DNA of 64,000 nt from Hyphomicrobiales bacterium (lineage in GTDB: Bacteria; Pseudomonadota; Alphaproteobacteria; Rhizobiales; Rhizobiaceae): assembly GCA_900471485.1 (NCBI GenBank), contig UCEU01000026.1, forward strand, positions 1 to 64,000, written 5' to 3'. The translations under genes and the position numbers were made by a program. The notes beneath the pieces were generated by a model. It had not been told where the DNA came from. It saw nothing but the letters and a program-made list of their open reading frames with translations, and did not search any database. Positions 35,158-42,290 of the stretch are shown here, piece after piece; position 1 is the stretch's first letter; each line of letters begins with the position of its first letter.

Positions 35158-35170
35158 GTTATGCTATAAC
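35158..35170. promoter_or_regulatory. Zur box, znuC side
   Basis: GTTATGCTATAAC (GTTAT-N3-ATAAC) is a 13-bp palindrome 41 bases upstream of the znuC start and shares the GTnAT-N3-ATnAC pattern with the boxes at 35136 and 33969. Confidence 0.82.
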
Positions 35171-35210
35171 GTGTGCGATAGCAGGGCGCAACAGCACTTT
35201 CGGAAAAATG

Positions 35211-36164
35211 ATGCCATTACCCGCAAATTCCGAGGCGAGGCCGCTCGTCTCGCTTTCCAATGTCGGTGTCCGCAGAAACGGCCGCTGGCTGGTTCGCGGC
35301 GTCGATTTTTCCGTCTCGCGCGGCGAGATCGTGACGCTGATCGGCCCCAATGGCTCCGGCAAATCGACGACGGTGAAGACGGCGATCGGCGTGATGAAGG
35401 CCGACGAGGGCAAGGTGACGCGCGCCTCCGGTCTCAAGGTCGGCTATGTCCCGCAGAAGCTTGCCATCGACTGGACGCTGCCGCTGACGGTGCGCCGGCT
35501 GATGACGCTGACAGGGCCGCTTTCGGCAAGCGACATGAACGAGGCGCTCGATGCCGTCGGCCTCGCGCATATGATCAATGCCGAGGTGCAGCATCTCTCC
35601 GGCGGCGAATTCCAGCGGGCGCTGATGGCGCGAGCCATTGCCCGCAAGCCTGATCTGCTGGTGCTCGACGAGCCGGTGCAGGGCGTCGATTTTTCCGGCG
35701 AGATCGCCATCTACGACCTGATCAAGACGATCCGCAACACGACGGGATGCGGCATTCTTTTGATCTCGCACGACCTGCATGTCGTGATGGCGGCGACCGA
35801 TACCGTGATATGCCTCAACGGCCATGTCTGCTGCCGGGGCACGCCGCAGGCGGTGACGCAGAGTGCGGAATATGTGCGCCTGTTCGGCAGCCGCGCGGCG
35901 CAGTCGCTTGCCGTCTATAGTCACGATCACGATCATACGCATCTCCCCGATGGCCGCGTTCTGCATGCGGATGGCTCGGTGACGGATCATTGCCACCCCG
36001 ACGATGGCCACCACCACGGCCATGGTCATGACCACCATGATCATTCGGATCACTCGCATGATCATGCTCACGACCATGGGCATGCTGGCCATGACCACGC
36101 TCACCATCATACGACCGATGACGGGCACGGGCATAAGCATTCGGCGGGAGAGCGCCATGTTTGA
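35211..36164 (+). CDS. znuC: Zinc ABC transporter ATP-binding protein ZnuC with His-rich tail
   Basis: ATPase of ZnuABC, 317 residues. Walker A GPNGSGKST lies at 45-53, the signature LSGGEFQRAL near 128-137, Walker B LLVLDEP near 148-154 and the switch His in ISHDLHV. The first 235 residues are a normal ABC domain; residues about 237-316 are an unusually long tail with dozens of His and Asp (DHDHTHLPDG, GHHHGHGHDHHDHSDHSHDH), probably a cytosolic zinc buffer or sensor. ATG 35211 is preferred over 35208 by ribosome-binding-site spacing. Its end overlaps znuB by eight bases. Confidence 0.95.
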   Translation: MPLPANSEARPLVSLSNVGVRRNGRWLVRGVDFSVSRGEIVTLIGPNGSGKSTTVKTAIGVMKADEGKVTRASGLKVGYVPQKLAIDWTLPLTVRRLMTLTGPLSASDMNEALDAVGLAHMINAEVQHLSGGEFQRALMARAIARKPDLLVLDEPVQGVDFSGEIAIYDLIKTIRNTTGCGILLISHDLHVVMAATDTVICLNGHVCCRGTPQAVTQSAEYVRLFGSRAAQSLAVYSHDHDHTHLPDGRVLHADGSVTDHCHPDDGHHHGHGHDHHDHSDHSHDHAHDHGHAGHDHAHHHTTDDGHGHKHSAGERHV

Positions 36165-36975
36165 CGATTTCTTCGTCCGCGCCATCATTGCCGGCGTCGG
36201 CCTGGCGCTGACGACAGGGCCGCTCGGCTGCTTCATCATCTGGCGGCGCATGGCCTATTTCGGCGATACGATCTCGCATTCGGCGCTGCTCGGCGTGACG
36301 TTATCGCTGCTCATGCAGTTCAACCTGACGCTCTCGGTCTTCGTGGTGGCGGCCGCCGTCTCGATCCTGCTGCTCTTGCTGCAGAAGCGGCAGGCTCTCT
36401 CGGCCGATGCGCTGCTCGGCATTCTCTCGCATGCGACGCTGGCGATCGGGCTTGTCATGGTCGCCTTCATGACGTGGGTGCGCATCGATCTCATCGCCTT
36501 CCTGTTCGGCGATATCCTCGCCGTCTCCAAGGCCGATATCGCCTTCATCTGGGGCGGCGGCATTCTGGTGCTCGGTGCGATCGCCTGGCTGTGGCGGCCG
36601 CTGCTTGCCTCGACCGTCAATCCCGAGCTTGCCGAGGCCGAAGGGCTGAAGCCGGAGCGGGCGCGGCTGTTCTTCATGCTGCTGATGGCCGTCGTCATCG
36701 CCATCGCCATGAAGATCGTCGGCATCATGCTGATCACCTCGCTGCTGATCATTCCGGCCGCCGCTGCCCGGCGCTTTTCGTCGACGCCCGAGATCATGGC
36801 GGTGCTCGCCTCGCTGATCGGGGCTGTTGCCGTCGTCGGCGGGCTGTTCGGCTCGCTCACCTACGACACGCCGTCGGGCCCTTCGATCGTCGTCGCGGCT
36901 CTCATTCTCTTCATTCTCAGCCTGCTGCCCAAGCTCGGGCGCGGCCAGGCCGTCACGGAAGGACAAGGCTCATGA
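36157..36975 (+). CDS. znuB: Zinc ABC transporter permease ZnuB
   Basis: Membrane subunit of the zinc importer, 272 residues with about eight hydrophobic segments. Family blocks are GPLGCFIIWRRMAYFGDTISHSALLGV near the N-terminus, FGDILAVSKADI in the centre and KIVGIMLITSLLIIPAAAARRFS, which holds the coupling region. The ATG at 36157 overlaps the znuC end; the frame is open further upstream only because the His-codon run reads as Met/Thr codons there. It overlaps zur by four bases (ATGA). Confidence 0.95.
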   Translation: MFDDFFVRAIIAGVGLALTTGPLGCFIIWRRMAYFGDTISHSALLGVTLSLLMQFNLTLSVFVVAAAVSILLLLLQKRQALSADALLGILSHATLAIGLVMVAFMTWVRIDLIAFLFGDILAVSKADIAFIWGGGILVLGAIAWLWRPLLASTVNPELAEAEGLKPERARLFFMLLMAVVIAIAMKIVGIMLITSLLIIPAAAARRFSSTPEIMAVLASLIGAVAVVGGLFGSLTYDTPSGPSIVVAALILFILSLLPKLGRGQAVTEGQGS

Positions 36976-37370
36976 GCGCACCCGCACTGACCAAGAACCA
37001 GGCGCTTGTCTTCGACGTTCTGGAGAAGGCCGACGGCCCGCTCAGCGCCTACACCATTCTCGACAAGCTGCGCGACCACGGCTTTCGCGCGCCGCTGCAG
37101 GTCTACCGGGCGCTGGAGAAGCTGCTCGAATATGGCGTCGTGCACCGGCTGGAGAGCATCAACTCCTTCGTCGCCTGCGCGCATCCCGGCGAGAACTGCC
37201 ACAGCCACGGCATCGTCGCCTTCGCCATCTGCGAGAGTTGCGGCCAGGTGATGGAATTCCACGACCACGAGGTCGACCATCGCCTGATGGACTGGACCAA
37301 GGGCAAGAAGTTCAAGGCCGAGAAGACGACGATCGAGATCCGCGGGCTTTGCGAGGCTTGCGCGGCGTAA
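36972..37370 (+). CDS. zur: Zinc uptake regulator Zur (Fur family)
   Basis: Fur-family repressor of 132 residues that binds zinc and represses uptake genes. The winged-helix half (1-80) has LSAYTILDKLRDHGFRAPLQVYRALEKLLEYGVVHR; the dimer half has structural zinc cysteines Cys87/Cys90 (CESCG) and Cys127/Cys130 (CEAC), and the metal-site His cluster MEFHDHEVDH. It is the last gene of znuC-znuB-zur and therefore probably autoregulated through the Zur boxes upstream. It converges on the carbonic anhydrase gene with adjacent stop codons. Confidence 0.94.
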   Translation: MSAPALTKNQALVFDVLEKADGPLSAYTILDKLRDHGFRAPLQVYRALEKLLEYGVVHRLESINSFVACAHPGENCHSHGIVAFAICESCGQVMEFHDHEVDHRLMDWTKGKKFKAEKTTIEIRGLCEACAA

Positions 37371-37901
37371 TCAGTCGAGCCGCTTCAGATCGCGCGCGAA
37401 ACGCTGCCAGTTCCCGACGTATTTTTCCGCCGAGCGCCTGAGGCCTTCGATCGCCTTGTCGTCGAGGGTGCGGATGGCGCGGGCGGGTGAGCCGACGATC
37501 AGCGAGTTGTCGGGGAATTCCTTGCCTTCCGTCACCAGCGCATTGGCGCCGACGAGGCAGTTGTTGCCGATCTTCGCGCCGTTCAGCACCGTAGCGCCCA
37601 TGCCGACAAGCGAATTGTTGCCGATCTCGCAGCCATGGACGATGGCGTGGTGGCCGATGGTGCAGCCTTCGCCGATCGTGACGGGATAACCGGGATCGGT
37701 GTGGAGCATGGCGCCTTCCTGGATATTGCTCGCCGCGCCGACCGTGATGGGCTCGTTGTCGCCGCGCAGCACCGCGCCGAACCAGACGCCGACATCGGTG
37801 CCGAGTGTGACCTTGCCGATCACATGCGCATCGGGCGCGATCCAGTATGTGCCTGACGGCGGCAAATCCGGTTCGTGGCCCGAGAGCGCATAGATCGGCA
37901 T
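37371..37901 (-). CDS. Gamma-class carbonic anhydrase-like protein
   Basis: Left-handed beta-helix protein of 176 residues with hexapeptide repeats (about 20-150). The zinc-ligand histidines are expected at His67 (MLHTDPG), His84/85 and His89 (GHHAIVHG). It resembles the YrdA/CaiE-type gamma carbonic anhydrases, many of which have weak or unproven anhydrase activity. It is downstream of the FAH-family gene on the same strand, 12 bases apart, so probably in one operon with it. Confidence 0.92.
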   Translation of the reverse strand: MPIYALSGHEPDLPPSGTYWIAPDAHVIGKVTLGTDVGVWFGAVLRGDNEPITVGAASNIQEGAMLHTDPGYPVTIGEGCTIGHHAIVHGCEIGNNSLVGMGATVLNGAKIGNNCLVGANALVTEGKEFPDNSLIVGSPARAIRTLDDKAIEGLRRSAEKYVGNWQRFARDLKRLD

Positions 37902-37913
37902 GGTTGTTTCTCC

Positions 37914-38627
37914 TTAGGCGACGTCGATCGACAGCTTGGCGATACCGTCGATGCCGCAATCGATATGGTCGCCGCGCTTCACCGCGCCGACGCCAGCCGG
38001 CGTGCCGGTCATGATCACGTCGCCGGGGGCGAGTTCGAACAGTTTCGAGAGTTCGGCGATGATTTCAGGCACCTTCCAGATCATCTGGTTGAGATCGCCA
38101 TCCTGCACGCGCTTGCCGTTCAGATCGAGCCAGACGCGGCCGGCATCGGGATGGCCGAGCTTTGCGGCCGGCACGATCGAAGAGACCGGAGCGGAGTGTT
38201 CGAAGGCTTTCGCCAGCTCCCACGGGCGGCCGAGCTTCTTGGCTTCGGCCTGCAGGTCGCGGCGGGTGAAATCGATGCCGACGCCATAGCCGTAGACACA
38301 ATCGAGCGCGTTTTCGAGCGCGATATCCTTGCCGCCCGCCTTCAGCGCCAGCACGCATTCGACCTCGAAATGGACGTCATCAGACAGCGGCGGGTAGGGG
38401 AAGTCCTTGCCGTCAGACAGGAGATTGTCGGCGTTCTTCTGGAAGAAGAAGGGCGGCTCGCGGCTCGGGTCATGGCCCATCTCGATGGCGTGGTCGGCAT
38501 AGTTGCGGCCGACGCAATAGACGCGGCGGACCGGAAAACGATCGGTGGTGCCTTCGACGGGGAGGAGGACGGGGGCGGGCAGGGGAATGACAGTGCCGGC
38601 GGCCGGGACGGAAGAGGAGAGGGACAT
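37914..38627 (-). CDS. Fumarylacetoacetate hydrolase-family protein
   Basis: FAH-superfamily enzyme of 237 residues. The family core is YCVGRNYADHAIEMG, FFFQKNADNL, HFEVECVLALKAGG (metal-ligand Glu pair) and GYGVGIDFTRRDLQ, then MTGTPAGVGAV with the conserved Gly-Thr-Pro. Members act as hydrolases, isomerases or decarboxylases such as acylpyruvase or oxaloacetate decarboxylase; the substrate cannot be fixed. ATG 38627 is preceded by GAGGAGAGGG. It leads the two-gene unit with the gamma carbonic anhydrase. Confidence 0.9.
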   Translation of the reverse strand: MSLSSSVPAAGTVIPLPAPVLLPVEGTTDRFPVRRVYCVGRNYADHAIEMGHDPSREPPFFFQKNADNLLSDGKDFPYPPLSDDVHFEVECVLALKAGGKDIALENALDCVYGYGVGIDFTRRDLQAEAKKLGRPWELAKAFEHSAPVSSIVPAAKLGHPDAGRVWLDLNGKRVQDGDLNQMIWKVPEIIAELSKLFELAPGDVIMTGTPAGVGAVKRGDHIDCGIDGIAKLSIDVA

Positions 38628-38783
38628 GAGATGCTCTTGCTGTTTCCTTGAGTCCGATCATCTTAGCCGCAAAAGCAAGCGGGGGGAAAGCGTGGAAGGC
38701 GGGGTGGCGGTACGCGCGTTCCGGCATTGCTGCCCTGCGCTGGAAAACTGGCGTTTTCGCGCGCTTTGCGCTATGAGCGCGGC

Positions 38784-39815
38784 ATGACACCATCGCATTT
38801 CTACAAACAGGCGCTCGAAACGAAGCGGCCGGTCTTCGCTGTCGCACCCATGATCGACTGGACGGATAGACATTGCCGTTATTTCCACCGGCAGATCAGC
38901 CGCAATGCGCTGCTCTACACGGAAATGGTCGTGGCCGACGCGATCATTCATGGGCCGCGCGAGCGGTTGCTGTCGTTCGACGCCGCCGAGCATCCGGTGG
39001 CGTTGCAGCTGGGCGGGTCCGATCCGGAGAAGCTGGTGAAGGCGGTGGAGATCGCGGCGCCTTACGGCTACGACGAGATCAATCTCAATGTCGGCTGTCC
39101 CTCGGACCGGGTGCAATCGGGCACCTTCGGGGCCTGCCTTATGTTGACGCCTGATGTCGTGGCGGATTGCATCCGGGCGATGAAGCAGGTCTCTTCGGTG
39201 CCCGTCACTTTCAAGTGCCGGATCGGGGTGGACGAGCAGGAACCGGAAAAGGCTTTGCCCGATCTTCTCGACCGGGTGCTCGACGCCGGCGCCGACGCGA
39301 TCTGGATCCATGCCCGCAAGGCCTGGCTGAAGGGCTTGTCGCCGAAGGAAAACCGCGAGATTCCGCCGCTCGATTACGACATCGTCTACCGCACCAAGCA
39401 GGCACGGCCGGATGTGTTCATCGGCATCAATGGCGGCATCCAGACGCTGGATCAGGCGGAAGAGCATCTGCGGCATGTCGATGGCGTGATGCTCGGGCGG
39501 GCGGCTTATCAGAATGCCGGCGTGCTGGCCGATGTCGATCACCGTTTCTTCAGGGCGGAGGCGCAGGCCTTCGACTGGGCGCTTCTGCGCGACCGGATGA
39601 TGGACTACGCGGCGCGGCACATCGCCGATGGCGGCCGACTGCAGCAGGTGGCGCGGCATATGGTCGGGCTGTTTACCGGGATGCCGGGCGCGCGGCGCTA
39701 CCGGCAGATCCTCTCCACCGATGCGGTGAAGGCCGGGGCCGGGCCGGAGGTGATCGCAGCGGCTTTCGCGGCGGTGGATTTTTCCGGTGTAGTGGAGGAT
39801 GCCGTCAGCGCCTGA
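38784..39815 (+). CDS. dusA: tRNA-dihydrouridine(20/20a) synthase DusA
   Basis: FMN enzyme that reduces uridine 20 (and 20a) of the tRNA D-loop. The 343-residue TIM-barrel protein has AVAPMIDWTDRHCRYFHRQIS near the N-terminus, LQLGGSDPEKL, the active-site cysteine motif INLNVGCPSDRVQSGTFGACLM and the FMN-phosphate site INGGIQTLDQ. The C-terminal helical RNA-binding part includes RHMVGLFTGMPGARRYRQ, typical of the DusA branch. ATG 38784 gives the normal N-terminus; the open frame back to 38727 is ignored. Monocistronic. Confidence 0.95.
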   Translation: MTPSHFYKQALETKRPVFAVAPMIDWTDRHCRYFHRQISRNALLYTEMVVADAIIHGPRERLLSFDAAEHPVALQLGGSDPEKLVKAVEIAAPYGYDEINLNVGCPSDRVQSGTFGACLMLTPDVVADCIRAMKQVSSVPVTFKCRIGVDEQEPEKALPDLLDRVLDAGADAIWIHARKAWLKGLSPKENREIPPLDYDIVYRTKQARPDVFIGINGGIQTLDQAEEHLRHVDGVMLGRAAYQNAGVLADVDHRFFRAEAQAFDWALLRDRMMDYAARHIADGGRLQQVARHMVGLFTGMPGARRYRQILSTDAVKAGAGPEVIAAAFAAVDFSGVVEDAVSA

Positions 39816-40011
39816 CGCCGGTTGCACTGTTGGTCGTGAAAATGGCTGTCGATCCGTTGTTCTCCTTGTCCGGTGCGGTTGAAGGAGAGGTTTCGGCGCT
39901 GCCCTTCATCGCTTGAGCGCATCATCGCATGGTTTCAAGGCGCGGGGACGGGGCGATGGCGGATTTCGCCCGGCGGCGAGGCGAGGGTACCGCCTACCGG
40001 ACCGACCAACG

Positions 40012-40040
40012 AAAAACGGCGCCCCTTGCGGAGCGCCGTT
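40012..40040 (-). terminator. Terminator of the cold-shock gene
   Basis: On the minus strand AACGGCGCTCC, loop GCAA, GGGGCGCCGTT is followed by TTTTC. The stem has about ten pairs and lies 28 bases after the cold-shock gene stop. Confidence 0.8.
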
Positions 40041-40067
40041 CTCATTCCCGCCTAAGCGGAAACGGAA

Positions 40068-40280
40068 TTAGTTGGCCGAGATGTTGACGGCCTTCGGGCC
40101 CTTGCCCATGCGATCCGGCTCGGTGTCGAAGGTAACCTGCTGGCCTTCGCGGAGCGACTGGATGCCGGAAGCCTGGAGAGCGGAGATGTGAACGAAAACG
40201 TCCTTCGCACCGCCATCAGGAGTGATGAAACCAAAACCCTTGTCCTGGTTGAAGAATTTTACGACGCCTTTGGTGGCCAT
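40068..40280 (-). CDS. Cold-shock-domain protein (CspA family)
   Basis: Single cold-shock domain of 70 residues, an RNA/ssDNA chaperone. RNP1 is KGFGFITP and RNP2 is [10 protein letters not shown], both intact. Codon choice is strongly biased, as in highly expressed genes. The ATG at 40280 has AAGGACC upstream; the open frame to 40349 covers the leader. Its message may have a long 5' untranslated region, since no gene lies upstream for over 500 bases. It is followed by a clear terminator. Confidence 0.95.
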   Translation of the reverse strand: MATKGVVKFFNQDKGFGFITPDGGAKDVFVHISALQASGIQSLREGQQVTFDTEPDRMGKGPKAVNISAN

Positions 40281-40808
40281 TGGGATAGGTCCTTTTCCCT
40301 GTAGTCTGTCTGGTATCCACCCCCCCGAAAGGAAATGGACGGCTTTCACTTTCGCGCCCCCTCATCTGAATTCAGCGCGCGAAGGGTCAGTCGAGTAGTT
40401 CACGAACGGGGAAAGAACGTCTACGCACGTGAGGTCCCCCCACGCCACCTTCCCGCGAGAAGGCTCAGCCACATCAGTCCAGTCACCGGCATGCAAATGC
40501 CCGAGTACCGAATTGGTGCCAGTATTCGGAGCAAATTGCAAGCGACATTATTCTCGCATTAGTTCAAGCAAAGCGGGAATGGCCAAAGATTCAAAGACTT
40601 GACGAATGGTAACCTTTGATGACGGCGGCTGTTTCGTTTCCGGATTCCGTACCGGAATGGCACGTCAGGAGTGTTTTTCCGGGCGGAAATGCAATCCGAA
40701 GGACCCAATTTCACGTCCGTGGCGGGCCGGGCACCCTTGGTCGAGATTATTGTCTCCCGGCGGTGACAGGCGAAACTTTGCCGCCCTGCCGTCGCGCCCC
40801 GAAGAATC
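40281..40808. other. Gene-free region upstream of the cold-shock gene
   Basis: 528 bases with no open frame that has coding character on either strand. The part next to the cold-shock gene probably holds its promoter and leader. Nothing else was recognised; small open frames here have poor starts and no family resemblance. Confidence 0.5.
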
Positions 40809-41012
40809 TCACTTCGCTCCGGCGGTGCCGAGCTTGTGCTGGATGATGTCGGCGCTGCCCCGGACATAGGAGACGACAGGCTTGCCGGCGGCGTCGGAGA
40901 CGGCATAGGCGATGATCGAGACGTCTTCCTCATAGGTGGAGACATAGAGCACCTGGGCCGGATTGACGTAGATCGTGTGGTTGTGGGTGTTCCTGAAGCC
41001 GACGAATGCCAT
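40809..41012 (-). CDS. Small hypothetical protein, 67 residues
   Basis: A 67-residue soluble protein beginning MAFVGFRNTHNHTIYVNPAQV, with alternating hydrophobic residues that predict a small beta-rich fold (VLYVSTYEEDVSIIAYAVSD, KPVVSYVRG). No signal peptide, membrane segment or known motif. AGGAG lies seven bases before the ATG, and the start fits well, so it is probably real. It stands alone between the cold-shock gene and another hypothetical gene on the same strand. Function unknown. Confidence 0.65.
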   Translation of the reverse strand: MAFVGFRNTHNHTIYVNPAQVLYVSTYEEDVSIIAYAVSDAAGKPVVSYVRGSADIIQHKLGTAGAK

Positions 41013-41129
41013 TGATGTCTCCTACCGTGTCGCGTGGTGAGATATGCCACGCGGGCGTTGATGCAAGTTTAACGCGCCTGATGGGACAGGGTGGGGATTC
41101 TGGATCCCGATAGCGGGAGTGGTGCTGCA

Positions 41130-41609
41130 TCAGGGCATTGCTTGCCGGTTCTCCTCGTCCGGGGTCTGGAAGACCGGCGGCGCGGCGTCGGCGTCGGCGA
41201 TCAACGCCAGCGAGGCGTCAAGGCAGGCAAGGGCCGCGGCGTCATCGGCAAGGCATTGTCGGGCGATCCAGGCTGCGTTGCCGCGCAGGCGCGGCGTCAG
41301 CGCGTTAAGGAGTTCGAACAGCGGCCCGTGTTCGCCGTCGCGGGCGTCCGCGCAGAGGGTCGCGGCCCAGCCGAGATAGTCGCTGTAGCAAGGCGTGAAT
41401 TCCTGAGGCAGCGTCGGGACGCAGACGGGCAGATACCGCGCCGGGCCGATCCGCAGGCAGGCGCGGGCGCGGCGGCAGCGGCGGACGGGGCAGGTCTCCT
41501 GCGGCAGATACATCATCTCCGCGGTCCGCGCGGCCAGATCGCGGATCCGGTCACGGCCGAGGCGGGCAAGGAGTATGTTTTCCGGTTGGTCGTCAGGCTG
41601 CTGCGGCAT
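41130..41609 (-). CDS. Hypothetical protein with N-terminal cysteine cluster
   Basis: A 159-residue protein not recognised as a named family. The first 90 residues contain six cysteines (40, 45, 51, 63, 74, 86), in a C-x4-C-x5-C-x11-C arrangement around ETCPVRRCRRARACLRIGPARYLPVC, which could bind zinc or an iron-sulfur cluster. The C-terminal half is helical and Ala-rich (NAAWIARQCLADDAAALACLDASLALIADAD). A GGAGAGG sequence precedes the ATG at 41609. There is no signal peptide. It borders the AT-rich foreign patch. Confidence 0.6.
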   Translation of the reverse strand: MPQQPDDQPENILLARLGRDRIRDLAARTAEMMYLPQETCPVRRCRRARACLRIGPARYLPVCVPTLPQEFTPCYSDYLGWAATLCADARDGEHGPLFELLNALTPRLRGNAAWIARQCLADDAAALACLDASLALIADADAAPPVFQTPDEENRQAMP

Positions 41610-42290
41610 TGCGGTCCTCTCCGGTTCGTGAGCTGGATCCGGGCGCGCGGCAAGGCCGTCACGCGGCTGATGTCACCCGTGGTTTGATCCTGCACTGCTG
41701 GCGCCGACCCCGAGGGGCGGCAATTCGGACGGGGCGCTCGAAAGAACCTCATCAAAAACTATAAATACTGGCGCTTCCGGCGCCCCGTTCGGCGGTTTAT
41801 GCCCGAACTCCGGTCCCTCTGCAGCCGTCTTTCAAACTTCGCGACGGCGTTGTGTGCCTCACAGGCACGTCCAGGGCACTCCGACGGACAAGGCGCGCAA
41901 GCGCGATGGTCCGCCAGCCCCGGAGGGAGACCATTTTCGCGGACCCGGTGAGTGAGGTTTTGCGTCCTACCCTCACGCCCCGCGCCGGTCCTGCCTCGCC
42001 GGCACGCCTGCCGGTGTATCCGATGACGGAACGAGGGGATGATGGCATGGGTTTTGTGGGCGGGGAAAATTTGGGGGAGAGAATTTTCGCTGTTAAGGCG
42101 GCCGAGCAATTATCCGAGCGATACAATTACGTTCTCTGGATGGCCTGCGGGAACAGATTGGATAACCAAGTGGCTGAGGATCACAAATATAATCTTGTAG
42201 ATTAAAAGCCGGTTACGTTCTTCTGAGTTGCAATATTATCGATTCTCACCTTAGGATCGTCCCGAAGTATAGTTTTACCGGATTGCTAAT
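41610..42290. other. Gene-free, repeat-like stretch bordering the AT-rich gene
   Basis: 681 bases with no convincing gene. The left two thirds are GC-rich with short inverted repeats, for example CCGGCA-N4-TGCCGG at 41999-42014, and have the look of dispersed rhizobial intergenic repeats. From about 42050 the sequence becomes AT-rich and leads into the 460-codon gene, where its promoter should lie. A plus-strand open frame at 41852-42205 crosses the repeat and has no coding character. Confidence 0.5.
41860..42060. repeat. Candidate dispersed intergenic repeat
   Basis: A GC-rich block with several imperfect inverted repeats (GCGCAAGCGC near 41893, CCGGCA-N4-TGCCGG at 41999-42014) that is out of keeping with both neighbouring genes. 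It resembles RIME-type mosaic repeats of rhizobia in size and character, but the family cannot be confirmed without comparison to other copies. Confidence 0.35.

Noticed and set aside
36000-36130. Tandem CAT/GAT repeats that could be a satellite or CRISPR-like array
   Set aside because: They are the His/Asp codons of the ZnuC tail, irregular in spacing and in frame.
41852-42205. A 117-codon open frame on the plus strand in the gene-free stretch
   Set aside because: It crosses the repeat-like block and the composition change, has no motif and no convincing ribosome-binding site.
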